64,000 bases of DNA, taken from Palsa-504 sp963787645. Lineage in GTDB: Bacteria > Actinomycetota > Actinomycetes > Streptosporangiales > Streptosporangiaceae. Below are positions 1 to 8,565 of the stretch, in pieces. Where the stretch lies: positions 381,261 to 445,260 of the forward strand of contig CAWBDS010000013.1 in NCBI GenBank assembly GCA_963787645.1. Direction: 5' to 3'. The position numbers and the translations under genes were made by a program. Within the stretch, counting starts at the first letter, position 1, and each line of letters opens with the position of its first letter. Under the pieces are notes generated by a model. That model saw only the letters and a list, made by a program, of their open reading frames with translations. It did not search any database and had not been told where the DNA came from.

Positions 1-1033
1 CTACCTGGACACCCAGCTCAAGCGGCTGGGCAGCCCCAACTTCACCCACTTGCCGGTCAACGCGCCCAAGTGCCCGATCGCGCACTTCCAGCAGGACGGT
101 CATATGGCCATGACCAACCCCCAGGGCCGGGTCAACTACGAGCCGAACTCCCAGGACCCGCCGGGTCCCCGTGAGGACCCGGTCGCGGGCTTCCGCACCT
201 TCCCGGACGGCCAGGGCGACCAGGCCGGGCCCAAGCGGCGGCTGCGCCCGGAGAGCTTCGCCGACCACTACAGCCAGGCGCGGCAGTTCTTCGTCAGCCA
301 GAACGAGATCGAGCAGCAGCACATCATCGACGCGTTCGTCTTCGAGCTGAGCAAGTGCGAACGCACCGCCATCCGCACCAGGATGGTGGCCGCGCTGCGC
401 AACGTGGACGAGAACCTGGCCGGCTCGGTCGCCGACGGCCTGGGCTTGGCCCAGCTGCCGGATGCCCTGCCCGCGGCGCGCGAGCCGGTCCGCGACCTAG
501 CCCCCTCCCCGGCGCTGAGCATCCTGGCCAACGGCCCGGACAGCTTCGCCGGCCGTAAGCTCGGCATCCTGGTCACCGACGGCGCGGACGCGGCCAAGCT
601 GGCCGAGCTGACCTCAGCGGCCGAGCAGGCCCAGGTCACGGTGGAGCTCATCGCGCCCGCGGTCGGCGGCGTCGAGACCAGCGACGGGCAGCCGGTGCCG
701 GCCGACCAGAAGATCGACGGCGCCCCCTCGGTGCTCTATAACGCGGTCGTCGTTCTCGCGGCCACGCAAGGCACGCCGCTGCTGGCCGCCCTGCCCGCGG
801 CCCGCGACTTCGTGGCCGACGCCTACGCCCACTGCAAGTTCATCGGTTACACCGGCGACGCCACGCCGCTGTTCGACGCGGCCGGGCTGACTCCGCTGAT
901 GGACGACGGCTTCGCCGACCTCGACCGGCTTTCTGCCGCGGACTTCTTGTCCCGCTGCGCCGGGCTGCGGTTCTGGCCGCGCCAGGCCGGCATCGCCGAG
1001 AAGGTCGCCGGCGCGCGCGGGACTAACCCTTAG
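1..1033 (+). CDS. katE: Large-subunit catalase (HPII/KatE type), 3' part only
   Basis: Haem catalase that converts hydrogen peroxide to water and oxygen in the cytoplasm; only the last 343 residues lie in the window. The first complete codon is the Tyr of YLDTQLKRLG, the motif that holds the proximal haem-ligand tyrosine in this family. It continues through PVNAPKCP and the helical domain, then a flavodoxin/DJ-1-like C-terminal domain starting near GRKLGILVTDG. Only large-subunit catalases carry that extra domain. The stop TAG forms part of the TAGGAGG ribosome site of the next gene, so the two are probably co-translated. The barrel with the distal His is off the left edge. Confidence 0.95.
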   Translation, partial: YLDTQLKRLGSPNFTHLPVNAPKCPIAHFQQDGHMAMTNPQGRVNYEPNSQDPPGPREDPVAGFRTFPDGQGDQAGPKRRLRPESFADHYSQARQFFVSQNEIEQQHIIDAFVFELSKCERTAIRTRMVAALRNVDENLAGSVADGLGLAQLPDALPAAREPVRDLAPSPALSILANGPDSFAGRKLGILVTDGADAAKLAELTSAAEQAQVTVELIAPAVGGVETSDGQPVPADQKIDGAPSVLYNAVVVLAATQGTPLLAALPAARDFVADAYAHCKFIGYTGDATPLFDAAGLTPLMDDGFADLDRLSAADFLSRCAGLRFWPRQAGIAEKVAGARGTNP

Positions 1034-1041
1034 GAGGAATC

Positions 1042-1623
1042 ATGACCAACACAGCGATCACTAAGGACGCCGGCCCGTCCCGGCAGGACATGCTCGGCGT
1101 CTACCTCAACGATCACCTGGCCGGTGCCACGGCCGGCAGCGAGCTGGCCAGCCGGATGGCCAGCTCGTACCGCGGCCGCGAGGAAGGCGTCCCGCTCAGC
1201 CGGATCGCGACCGAGATCGCGCAGGACCGCTCGGCCCTGCTGACCCTCATGGCCTCGCTCGGCGTCGAGGTGCGCAGCTACAAGGTCATCGCCGCCTGGA
1301 TCGGCGAGAAGATCGGCAGGCTGAAGTTCAACGGCCGTCTCCTTGGCCGGTCCCCGCTGAGCGACCTGGAGGAACTGGAGATGCTGCGGCTGAGCGTCGA
1401 GGGCAAGGCGGCCGGCTGGCGCACGCTGCGGATCTTGGCGGACACCGACCCGCGGCTCGACGCCGGCCACCTGGACGAGCTCATCGCCACGGCCAGGAGC
1501 CAGGCTGACCAGCTCGAAGAACTGCGGGCCCGCGCCGCGAGCCGGGTCATCAGCCATCCGGCCGCCTCCGGGTCGGCCGGACTGGATCGCGCCGCCCAAC
1601 CTAAGGAGCTTCCTGGCGGCTAA
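1042..1623 (+). CDS. Helical, ferritin-like hypothetical protein coupled to catalase
   Basis: A 193-residue protein with no family I can name firmly. The first 160 residues read as long amphipathic helices (YLNDHLAGATAGSELASRMA near residue 20, a second around SALLTLMASLG, a third around DELIATARSQADQLEELRAR), suggesting a four-helix bundle of ferritin-like shape. I do not see an obvious pair of ExxH di-iron motifs, so metal binding is not claimed. The ATG lies 8 bases after the catalase stop with AGGAGG at the right spacing. The context suggests a role in oxidative stress, but that is inference. Its stop overlaps the stop of the convergent C45 gene by three bases. Confidence 0.75.
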   Translation: MTNTAITKDAGPSRQDMLGVYLNDHLAGATAGSELASRMASSYRGREEGVPLSRIATEIAQDRSALLTLMASLGVEVRSYKVIAAWIGEKIGRLKFNGRLLGRSPLSDLEELEMLRLSVEGKAAGWRTLRILADTDPRLDAGHLDELIATARSQADQLEELRARAASRVISHPAASGSAGLDRAAQPKELPGG

Positions 1624-2753
1624 GACGGGCTGAGCCGGACCGAGATGCTGCCGGGCCCGAGGTGGTCCAGGGCGTGCGTCCAGGACTGGCCGGGCCAGTA
1701 GTACCGGGCGAGGCCTTCGGCGGGCCGGTACTCGGCGGTGTAGAGGGTACCGAAGCCCGCCCCGAACTTGGTGGCGTACAGCGGCGGCCGCAGCAACGCG
1801 GCCGCCACGGACGCGACGTCGGCCCCGGCCGCGAGCAGCTCCTCCAGCTGCTCCTGCCGTTCGACCGTCCGGATCGCGGCCGCGTAGGGTGCCCATTCCA
1901 CCTGCTCCTGGTGGTTGGTGGCCACGGCCCGCCCGGTGACGTGCGCCGGGCGGTCCGGTGCCAGGTAGACCGTGGCCCGGCTGCCGCCGCGGTCCAGCGC
2001 GGTGACGTTGTAGGACATGTGCACCGGGATCCGGCGCAGCACCTGCACGGCCTGCTTGACCGTCTCGCAGACCTGCAGCACGTACCGGATCACCAGCGGG
2101 ATGCCGAAGCCCTCGCCGACCTGCGGGCGTCCTCCGAAGGTGAGGGACAGGGCGAGCCCGGCGTCGTTGACCCCGTCCAGCAGCCCCCACAGGCAGTCCA
2201 GCATGCCCAGTACCCGTCGGCCGCCGAATTCGGTCCTGGCCACCGTGGCGTCGAACAGCCGGTAGTCCCAGTCGTAGTTCCTGACCAGCGCCGGGCCGCC
2301 GGGTAGCACGGCGGCCTGTGAGCAGCCGGTCAGGAACGGCGGCGGGTTCCACAGCGCCAGCGCGGCCCCGGCCACCGGGTCCTCGCCGAGCACGGCGGTC
2401 AACCGCTGCCACGTCGGAACCAGTTCGGGCATGTGCTGCTCGAGCCGCACCTTGGCCTCCTCGAGGCCCGGCCGGGCGTTCGCGCCGTCCTGCCACCACC
2501 GGCGGAACGCGGGCCAGACCGCACGGAGGTGCCCAGCCATCCCCTCGTCGTCCTCGAACGCCCGCATCGTCAGCGGGATGGCCTCATCCGCCTGCGGCCC
2601 GCGCTGCCACGGGGTATCCGGCCAAGAGCCCGCGCCCCAGTCGACGGTGGCCCAGTCGATCGCGGCCCAGTCGATCGCGGCCAGACGCTGCAGCCAGGAG
2701 CGCCAGTCCGACCAGTCGGCGTCCGGCATCCACCGTTGCCTGTCTTCTTGCAT
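1620..2753 (-). CDS. C45-family autoproteolytic acyltransferase/hydrolase with Trp-rich N-terminal repeat
   Basis: Resembles the acyl-CoA:6-aminopenicillanate acyltransferase / linear-amide hydrolase fold (peptidase family C45), an Ntn hydrolase that cleaves itself before a Cys nucleophile. The candidate nucleophile is Cys144 in LTGCSQAAV, followed by ALVRNYDWDY, which matches the family's substrate-pocket block; GVNDAGLALSLTFGG and AVATNHQ are further family signatures. The first 55 residues are unusual: a Trp-rich stretch with three near copies of AIDWA encoded by a 15-bp repeat. If the start is instead Met63 (position 2567) the repeat would be untranslated. Converges on the preceding gene. 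The natural substrate is unknown. Confidence 0.8.
   Translation of the reverse strand: MQEDRQRWMPDADWSDWRSWLQRLAAIDWAAIDWATVDWGAGSWPDTPWQRGPQADEAIPLTMRAFEDDEGMAGHLRAVWPAFRRWWQDGANARPGLEEAKVRLEQHMPELVPTWQRLTAVLGEDPVAGAALALWNPPPFLTGCSQAAVLPGGPALVRNYDWDYRLFDATVARTEFGGRRVLGMLDCLWGLLDGVNDAGLALSLTFGGRPQVGEGFGIPLVIRYVLQVCETVKQAVQVLRRIPVHMSYNVTALDRGGSRATVYLAPDRPAHVTGRAVATNHQEQVEWAPYAAAIRTVERQEQLEELLAAGADVASVAAALLRPPLYATKFGAGFGTLYTAEYRPAEGLARYYWPGQSWTHALDHLGPGSISVRLSPS
2636..2680 (-). repeat. Three 15-bp tandem repeats encoding AIDWA-like units
   Basis: Three head-to-tail copies of cccagtcgatcgcgg (the first with two substitutions plus one more change) lie inside the N-terminus of the C45 gene. The unit is a multiple of three, so copy-number change would keep the frame and vary the number of Trp residues. 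Confidence 0.8.
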
Positions 2754-2854
2754 GGCGGGACTTGCTACCCGACGCCCTGCATTCCAACCGCCGGCGAGGT
2801 TATACGCCGGGCGGCCGGGTAGGCGGGCGGCTCACCTAGTCGAGGGGCAAGATC

Positions 2855-3259
2855 GTGGACCAGATTTCCGATGTACCAGAGCGATCGACGGGCGAGCTGA
2901 TCAAGCTGATGTCTGAGCAAGTATCGACCCTGGTCCGGGATGAGCTGAAGCTGGCCCAGCTGGAGATGACCCGTAAGGGCAAGCAGGCCGGAATCGGCGC
3001 GGGGATGATGGGTGGCGGCGGCGTGATCGCGCTGTACGGGCTCGGCTGCCTTATCGCCTGCGCCATCATCGCCATCAGCAGGGTGCTGGCGCCATGGCTC
3101 TCGGCGCTGATCATCGGCGTGGCCCTGCTGGCCGTGGCCGGGATGGCCGCGCTGATGGGCCGGTCCAAGCTGCGCCAGGCCACGCCGCCCGTCCCGGCGG
3201 AGGCAGTCGAAAGCGTCAAGGCCGACGTTGACGAAATCAAGGAAAGGACACATCGATGA
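2855..3259 (+). CDS. Phage-holin-3_6-like membrane protein (actinobacterial envelope protein)
   Basis: A 134-residue inner-membrane protein of the actinobacterial holin-like family (Pfam Phage_holin_3_6). Residues 1-45 are a charged amphipathic helix (TGELIKLMSEQVSTLVRDEL); two hydrophobic segments follow (about 50-75 and 83-105), then a polar tail with a short coiled coil. The GTG start at 2855 is preceded by GAGGGG. It overlaps the DUF3618 gene by four bases (ATGA), the usual arrangement of this pair in actinobacteria. Despite the family name there is no prophage here. The pair is generally thought to act in envelope maintenance; this gene gives no direct evidence of mechanism. Confidence 0.88.
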   Translation: MDQISDVPERSTGELIKLMSEQVSTLVRDELKLAQLEMTRKGKQAGIGAGMMGGGGVIALYGLGCLIACAIIAISRVLAPWLSALIIGVALLAVAGMAALMGRSKLRQATPPVPAEAVESVKADVDEIKERTHR

Positions 3260-3543
3260 CCAGCGGGCCCACTTCCCCGGACGACCCTGAGCAGTTGAAG
3301 ACGGCGATCGAGCAGACCCGCGACGAACTCGGCCGGACAGTCGAGCAACTGGTGGCGAAGACGGACGTCAAAGCGCGAGCGCAGGCCAAGGCGAGCGAGC
3401 TGAGCCACCGCGCGAAAGACGCGACGAATCAGGTGCGGCGGCAGGGAGTCGAAGGCGCCAGAACGTACCGCACACCGCTGATCATCGCCGTCGGCGCGCT
3501 CATCGCGGGCGCCGTCGTGGTCGGAATCTGGCGCCGGCGATAA
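3256..3543 (+). CDS. DUF3618 domain protein
   Basis: A 95-residue protein matching DUF3618: the opening block QLKTAIEQTRDELGRTVEQL followed by VAKTDVKARAQAKA is the family signature. A basic helical stretch leads to one C-terminal transmembrane segment (about 73-91, IIAVGALIAGAVVVGIW) and an RRR end, so the N-terminal helix should face the cytoplasm. It is translationally coupled to the holin-like gene upstream through an ATGA overlap. Molecular function of the family is unknown. Nothing appears damaged and the length is normal. Confidence 0.92.
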   Translation: MTSGPTSPDDPEQLKTAIEQTRDELGRTVEQLVAKTDVKARAQAKASELSHRAKDATNQVRRQGVEGARTYRTPLIIAVGALIAGAVVVGIWRRR

Positions 3544-3694
3544 CCCGGCCAGCTAGGGCTGCAGGACGACCTTGATGCAGCCGTCGGCCTTGTTCCTGAT
3601 TCGCGCCTGTCTGCCCGTCCGGGCCGGGAAATTCACCTCAGGACCGCGAGAAGTTCCGGTTTCCCGGCCGAACGCACGGGAAGCGTGCACAGCC

Positions 3695-4669
3695 ATGACA
3701 ACCCCGGACGACATCCGCGGCGAGGTGGCGCTGATCACCGGCGCGTCTCGTGGCCTTGGTCTGCTGCTGGCCCGTGAGCTTGCCCGCCACTCGTGCCCGC
3801 TGGTCATCTGCGCCCGCGACCCCGCCGAGCTGGAGCGCGCGGCCGGACAGCTGCGCGCGGCGGGTGCCGAGGTCACCGCCGTGCCCTGCGACGTGACCGA
3901 CGCGGGGGCGGCGCAGCTGCTGATTGATACGGCGGTCGAGCGCTACGGCCGGCTCGACATCCTGATCAGCAACGCCGGGATCATCCAGGTCGGCCCGGTA
4001 CAAGCGGCCGAGATAGCGCACTACGAAACCGCGCTGAACACCATGGCGCTCGCGCCCGTCCGCCTGGCGCTGGCGGCGTTGCCCGTGATGCGAGGTCAAG
4101 GTCATGGCCGGATCGTCACCGTCGCCTCGATCGGCGGCAAGATGAGCGTCCCGCACCTGCTGCCGTACAGCACCGCCAAGTTCGCCGCCGTCGGCTTCTC
4201 CGAAGGACTCCGTGCCGAACTCGGCCCCGGCCCGGTAACGGTCACCACCGTGGTGCCCGGGCTGATGCGCACCGGATCCCATGAGCAAGCCCGCTTCACC
4301 GGACAGGCCGGGAAGGAGTTCACCTGGTTCGCGCTGGGCGCTAGCCTGCCGCTGCTCTCCATGGACGCCGACCGGGCCGCCCGCCAGATCATCGAGGCGA
4401 TCCGCCGCGGCCGCCCCGAGATCATCTTGACTCCGGCCGGCCAGCTCGTCTCCCGGCTGGCCGGCCTCGCGCCCGAGCTGACCAGCCGGATCCTCCATCT
4501 GACGCAGCGGCTGGCTCTTCCGGCGCCGGGAACCTCACCGTCGGGGGCAGGCGACGACGGCATCCCCGGACATGAGCTGAATCCGGCCTTTTCCAGACCG
4601 GCGTTCGATCGCCTGACCACCCTGGGCCGGGCCGCCGCGAACCGCTTCAACGAGCGCCGGGACCGCTAA
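3695..4669 (+). CDS. SDR-family NAD(P)-dependent oxidoreductase
   Basis: A classical short-chain dehydrogenase/reductase of 324 residues. The dinucleotide-binding motif TGASRGLG is at residues 15-22, CDVTD marks the acidic strand contact, ISNAGI is the NAG motif, and the catalytic Ser and Tyr-x-x-x-Lys are seen in VTVASIGG and YSTAK. The C-terminal 70 residues go beyond the core and resemble SDRs with a short membrane-associated tail. I chose ATG 3695 because the fold begins immediately after it; a longer frame from TTG 3572 adds 41 unconvincing residues. The substrate cannot be predicted. Its 3' end runs into an mscL remnant on the other strand. Confidence 0.9.
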   Translation: MTTPDDIRGEVALITGASRGLGLLLARELARHSCPLVICARDPAELERAAGQLRAAGAEVTAVPCDVTDAGAAQLLIDTAVERYGRLDILISNAGIIQVGPVQAAEIAHYETALNTMALAPVRLALAALPVMRGQGHGRIVTVASIGGKMSVPHLLPYSTAKFAAVGFSEGLRAELGPGPVTVTTVVPGLMRTGSHEQARFTGQAGKEFTWFALGASLPLLSMDADRAARQIIEAIRRGRPEIILTPAGQLVSRLAGLAPELTSRILHLTQRLALPAPGTSPSGAGDDGIPGHELNPAFSRPAFDRLTTLGRAAANRFNERRDR

Positions 4670-4826
4670 GCCTGAAGTTCGGCGTACCGCCCACCAGCGA
4701 GAGCAGAGGGTCGACGAACGAGGAGACGAACTGCTTGACCAGGTTACTGAACTGGGTACCGATCACAACCGCGACGGCCAGTTCGACCAGGTTGCCACGC
4801 AGGACGAAGCTCTTGAAGCCTGACAT
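4647..4826 (-). pseudogene. mscL: mscL remnant: N-terminal half of a large-conductance mechanosensitive channel
   Basis: The 59 residues from ATG 4826 match the start of MscL: MSGFKSFVLRGN is the N-terminal helix and LVELAVAVVIGTQFSNLV the pore-lining first transmembrane helix, followed by FVDPLLSLVGGTPNF at the start of the periplasmic loop. Family members run to about 130-150 residues with a second transmembrane helix and a cytoplasmic bundle. Here the match stops at PNF and the frame ends nine codons later inside the antisense of the SDR 3' end. The second helix is absent, so a working pentameric channel is not expected. An upstream in-frame extension to 4862 has no family similarity. Confidence 0.85.
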
Positions 4827-4891
4827 CGCCATTAGTTTTCCGCTTTGGCGCGAGCTAATCATGTCCGGCTACCCCGACCTACGCTGAGGCG

Positions 4892-5229
4892 ATGATCACC
4901 TGCGTCGTGGAGTACACCATCGATCCCCGCCAGATCGCCGCTTTCGAGCAGTTCGCCCGCGCCTGGATCGGCCTGGTGAACAAGCACGGCGGCCAGCATC
5001 AACCCGCCCGTGTCAACCAAAGACCGTTTGCGTTCCCTTCATGACCGCTGAGGGCGCGAGCGACCGCGCGCTCGCCTTGTTCTCATTCCCGTCCTTGGCC
5101 AGGTACGAGGCCTACCGGGAGCTGTTCGGCGTGGACCCCGAGTTCCTCGCCGCCGACCGCATCCGCGACGAATCCGGCTGTGTCCTGCGTTACGAGCGCA
5201 CCTTCATGCGCCCGCTGCTGACTCCCTGA
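4892..5229 (+). pseudogene. NIPSNAP-family protein, disrupted by an internal scramble and frameshift
   Basis: The first 36 codons from ATG 4892 read MITCVVEYTIDP..FEQFARAWIGLVNKHGGQH, the start of a bacterial NIPSNAP-family protein (about 105 residues, dimeric alpha/beta barrel, function unclear). That frame then passes through unrelated codons and stops at 5044. The second half resumes in another frame from about 5044: EGASDRALALFSFPSLARYEAYRELFG and onward to CVLRYERTFMRPLL, stop 5229. Between the halves, about 33 bases replace the conserved GYFLP segment. The 5' and 3' ends are otherwise well preserved, so the damage looks recent. The terminal codons overlap the 3' end of the convergent FAD/Fe-S gene. 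Confidence 0.8.
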
Positions 5230-8200
5230 CGCGCCTCCGCCAGGCCGCCGCACCAGCAGCCAAGCCGGCCACGCCGGCCGCCCCCGCCCCGAGCCGCACG
5301 TAGTCAGCCACCCCCGGCGCCGCGGGCCGGGACGGCCGGACCCGGACCGGCTGCTGCCCAGCACCCCGCAGCCCCGCCGCCAGGACCTCGGCCAGGTGCA
5401 CCGGCGTACGCCCGGTGCCGCCCTGCTCGATCTGCGTCCGGCAGCTGAACCCGTCCGCCAGCACCAGCGTTTCCGCCGAAGCGGACCGCACCGCGGGCAG
5501 CAGTACCCGCTCGCCGCACGCCCGGGACACGTCGAAGTGGCCGGCCTCAAAGCCGAAGTTCCCGGCCAGCCCGCAGCAGCCCGAGTCCAGCACGTCCAGG
5601 TCGACCCCGGCGTCGCGCAGCAGCGCCTGGTCCGCGTCGTAGCCCATGATCGCGTGCTGGTGGCAGTGGGTCTGCGCGATCGCCTGCCCGCCCAGCCGCG
5701 GCGGCTGCCAGCCGTCGGTGTGATCGCGCAGCAGTTCGGCCAGCGTGACGGTCTGCTGCCGGAGCCGCTGCACGTCGCGGTCCCCGGGCATCAGCTCGCC
5801 CGCGTCGGACCGGAACACCGCCGTGCAGCTCGGCTCCAGCCCCACCACCTTGACCCCGCGCTGCAAATACGGGGCCAGAACGTCCACGGTCCGCCGCAGC
5901 ACCCGCCGGGCCGTGGCCAGCTGCCCGGTGGAGATCCAGGTCAGCCCGCAGCACACCGGCTGAGTAGGCACGATGACCCGCCAGCCCGCCGCCTCCAGCA
6001 CCTCGACCGCAGCCTGACCGATGCCGGGCGCGAGATGGTTGGTGAACGTGTCCGGCCACAGCAAAACTTCACCGCGCAGCCCTGACACCCCGGGATCGTG
6101 CCCCGCCATCCACGCCTGCAGCGTCTGCGAGGCGAACAGCGGAATCCGCCGCCGTCGGTCGATCCCGCCCGCCGCGGTCACCAAGGAACGCAGCAACGGG
6201 GCCTGCGTCACCGCGTTGACCAGCCCCGGCGCCCGGGAGGCGAGCTGAGCCGCGGCGGGCAGCCAGCCCATCGAGTAGTGCGCCCGCGGGCGCAGCCGCC
6301 CGGCGTAGTGGTGGGCCAGGAACTCCGCCTTCATGGTGGCCATGTCCACCTCGGCCGGGCAGTCCTTCTTGCAGCCCTTGCAGGCCAGGCACAAATCCAG
6401 CGCGTCGCGCACCTCGGTGGACCGCCAGCCCGCCGTCACCGGGGAGTCGGCGTGCCCCTCCAGCATCTCGAACAGCAGCCGGCTCCGGCCCCGGGTGGAG
6501 TGCTCCTCCTCGCGAGTGACCATGTACGACGGGCACATAACTCCCCCGCCCGCCTCCCCTTCCCCCTGCACTCGCCGGCACTTACCGACGCCCACGCACC
6601 GCATCACCGCGCGCTCGAACCGGCCGTCGTCGTCCGGATACGCGAAGTGCGAGTCGTAGTCCCGGGGCGTCCACGACGCGCCTAGCCGCAGGTTCTCATC
6701 CAGCCGGTACGGCGCCACCACCTTGCCCGGGTTCATCAGGTTGTCCGGGTCGAAGATCGCCTTGAGCCGCCCGAACGCCTCGACGAGCTCGGGGCCGAAC
6801 ATCCGGCCCAGCAGCTCCCCACGCGACTGGCCGTCGCCGTGCTCCCCAGAGAACGACCCCCCGTACGACACCACCAGGTCCGCGGCGCGCTCGATGAACC
6901 GGCGGAACGTCGCGATGCCATCCACGGTCACCAGGTCGAACGGGATCCTGGTGTGCACGCACCCGTGTCCGAAGTGTCCGTACAGCGCCGACCCCGAATA
7001 GCCGAACTCCTCATACAGCTTGCTCAGGTCCCGCAGGTAGTCGCCCAGCCGCTCCGGCGGCACCGCGGAGTCCTCCCACCCTTCCCAGGTGTCGGGCATG
7101 TCCGGCGGCCGCGCGGTGGCCCCCAGCGCCACCTCGCGCACATCGGCCAGTTCGGCCTCGTGCGATGGATCGTCGTAGAACCGCACCGACGGCTCGTGCG
7201 GCGTACCGCGCAAGTCGTCGATCAGGGCCCGAGCTCGGCCGTCGGCCTCCTCCTGCGAATCCCCGGCGAAGATGACCATCAGCCAGCCCTGCCCGTCGGG
7301 CAGCAGCCGCAGCGCCGGGGGATTCATCCGCCGCTCGCGCTCGAACGTGATCAGCCGTTCGTCGATGCCCTCCAGCTGCTCGGGCCGGTGCGGGGCGATC
7401 GACGGCGCGGCGTCGGCGGCCCGGAAGATGTCCGGGTACCCGAGCACCACCAGCGTCCGGGCGGTCGGCGCCGGGACCAGCTGCAGCTCGGCGTGCAGGA
7501 TCGTGACCAGCGTGCTCTCGCTGCCGGTCAGCGCCCGGGCCACGTCGAAGCCCTGCTCGGGCAGCAGCGAGTCCAGGTTGTACCCCGACACTCGCCGCGG
7601 GATCCGCGGGTAGCGCTCCCGGACCAGGCCAGCGCACGATTCCGATAGCTCGCGCAATGAACGGTAGATGGCCGCCCGCCGCCCGCCAGCCGCGACGATC
7701 GCCGCGTACTCCGACTCCGAGGTCGGCCCTGCCCAGAATCGCTCGCCGTCCGCGGTCAGCACCTCCAGCCGCAGGACGTTGTCCGCCGTCTTGCCGTAGG
7801 CCTGCGCGGTCGCCCCGCATGAGTTGTTGCCGATCATGCCGCCCAGCGTGCAGTGGTCGTGCGTGGCCGGCCGCGGGCCGAACATCAGCCCGTAAGAAGC
7901 CAGCTGCGCGTTGAGCTCGTCCAGCACGATGCCCGGCTCGACCACGCAGGTCTGCTCGTCCGGGTCGACCGAGACCAGGTTGTGGCAGTACTTGGACCAG
8001 TCAATGACCACCGCCACGTTGCACGTCTGCCCGGCCAGGCTGGTGCCGCCGCCCCGGGACACCACCGGCGCGCCGAACTCCCGGCACACCGCGACCGCCG
8101 CCACCGCGTCGTCCACGCCGTGCGGGACCACCACCCCAATCGGCACCTGTCGGTAGTTCGAAGCGTCGGTGCTGTACGCGGCGCGGCTGCCCGCGTCGAA

Positions 8201-8311
8201 CCGGACCTCGCCGCCGGTCCGCTCCCGCAGCGCCCGCTCCAGCGCGCGGGCGTCGACCCGCGGCGACGAAACCCGGCGGACCGCCGGATCCGGCAGGGAC
8301 ACGCTGGTCAT
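5204..8311 (-). CDS. FAD-binding and (Fe-S)-binding oxidoreductase (GlcD-GlcF / D-lactate dehydrogenase-like fusion)
   Basis: A 1035-residue fusion of a GlcD/VAO-type flavin half and a GlcF-type iron-sulfur half, which probably oxidises a 2-hydroxy acid and passes electrons to the quinone pool. The FAD domain shows PVVSRGGGTSLAGQ and GGMIGNNSCG; the FAD-oxidase cap ends with SGEHGDGQSRGELL and LMNPGKVV. The ferredoxin-like part has CVGVGKC..CPSYMVTREEEHSTRGR and CLACKGCKKDCP, followed by two CCG domains (PVCCGLTW and SGCCGLAGNFG). About 35 C-terminal residues contain a short hydrophobic Ala/Gly helix that could anchor it to the membrane. ATG 8311 is preferred: GGAGG lies just upstream, inside the longer GTG start at 8323. 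Confidence 0.92.
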   Translation of the reverse strand: MTSVSLPDPAVRRVSSPRVDARALERALRERTGGEVRFDAGSRAAYSTDASNYRQVPIGVVVPHGVDDAVAAVAVCREFGAPVVSRGGGTSLAGQTCNVAVVIDWSKYCHNLVSVDPDEQTCVVEPGIVLDELNAQLASYGLMFGPRPATHDHCTLGGMIGNNSCGATAQAYGKTADNVLRLEVLTADGERFWAGPTSESEYAAIVAAGGRRAAIYRSLRELSESCAGLVRERYPRIPRRVSGYNLDSLLPEQGFDVARALTGSESTLVTILHAELQLVPAPTARTLVVLGYPDIFRAADAAPSIAPHRPEQLEGIDERLITFERERRMNPPALRLLPDGQGWLMVIFAGDSQEEADGRARALIDDLRGTPHEPSVRFYDDPSHEAELADVREVALGATARPPDMPDTWEGWEDSAVPPERLGDYLRDLSKLYEEFGYSGSALYGHFGHGCVHTRIPFDLVTVDGIATFRRFIERAADLVVSYGGSFSGEHGDGQSRGELLGRMFGPELVEAFGRLKAIFDPDNLMNPGKVVAPYRLDENLRLGASWTPRDYDSHFAYPDDDGRFERAVMRCVGVGKCRRVQGEGEAGGGVMCPSYMVTREEEHSTRGRSRLLFEMLEGHADSPVTAGWRSTEVRDALDLCLACKGCKKDCPAEVDMATMKAEFLAHHYAGRLRPRAHYSMGWLPAAAQLASRAPGLVNAVTQAPLLRSLVTAAGGIDRRRRIPLFASQTLQAWMAGHDPGVSGLRGEVLLWPDTFTNHLAPGIGQAAVEVLEAAGWRVIVPTQPVCCGLTWISTGQLATARRVLRRTVDVLAPYLQRGVKVVGLEPSCTAVFRSDAGELMPGDRDVQRLRQQTVTLAELLRDHTDGWQPPRLGGQAIAQTHCHQHAIMGYDADQALLRDAGVDLDVLDSGCCGLAGNFGFEAGHFDVSRACGERVLLPAVRSASAETLVLADGFSCRTQIEQGGTGRTPVHLAEVLAAGLRGAGQQPVRVRPSRPAAPGVADYVRLGAGAAGVAGLAAGAAAWRRRVRESAAGA

Positions 8312-8490
8312 ATACGCCTCCACATCATTGCCCGGCTGGCAAACTCGCCACGCCCCCTGCCCGGGAACGATCCGCGGAAACGGTCCGCCGCCCAGGTCCC
8401 GCCCGCCCCGGGCGCGACGGCGTCGGCGACCAGCTCACGCTTCATGCGGTCCACGCGCGGCGAGACAGCGGAGCGATGGAATTGCCTGCT

Positions 8491-8530
8491 TTGATTATGT
8501 CGTTCGAATATGCTAGTTGATATAGAATAA
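8491..8530 (+). promoter_or_regulatory. AT-rich promoter region for the VapBC module
   Basis: This 40-base stretch (ttgattatgtcg..gatatagaataa) is strikingly AT-rich compared with its surroundings. It lies 35-75 bases before vapB and carries TTGATT, TATGCT and TATAGAAT elements that could serve as promoter boxes. ATAT..ATAT half-sites suggest an antitoxin-binding site. The exact boxes are not resolved. Confidence 0.45.
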
Positions 8531-8565
8531 TCTCGGCAACAGGCATCGCTATTGTGGAGGATCTG

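Noticed and set aside
1030..2499. Long minus-strand open frame opposite the helical protein and overlapping the C45 gene
   Set aside because: Pure codon-shadow: Arg/Gly/Ala-rich with no domain; the plus and minus genes on either side explain it.
2855..3259. Prophage holin
   Set aside because: No lysin, capsid, integrase or tail genes; the family is a common actinobacterial envelope protein despite its name.
3572..3694. Upstream TTG start for the SDR
   Set aside because: The 41 extra residues have no family similarity; the Rossmann motif follows ATG 3695 normally.
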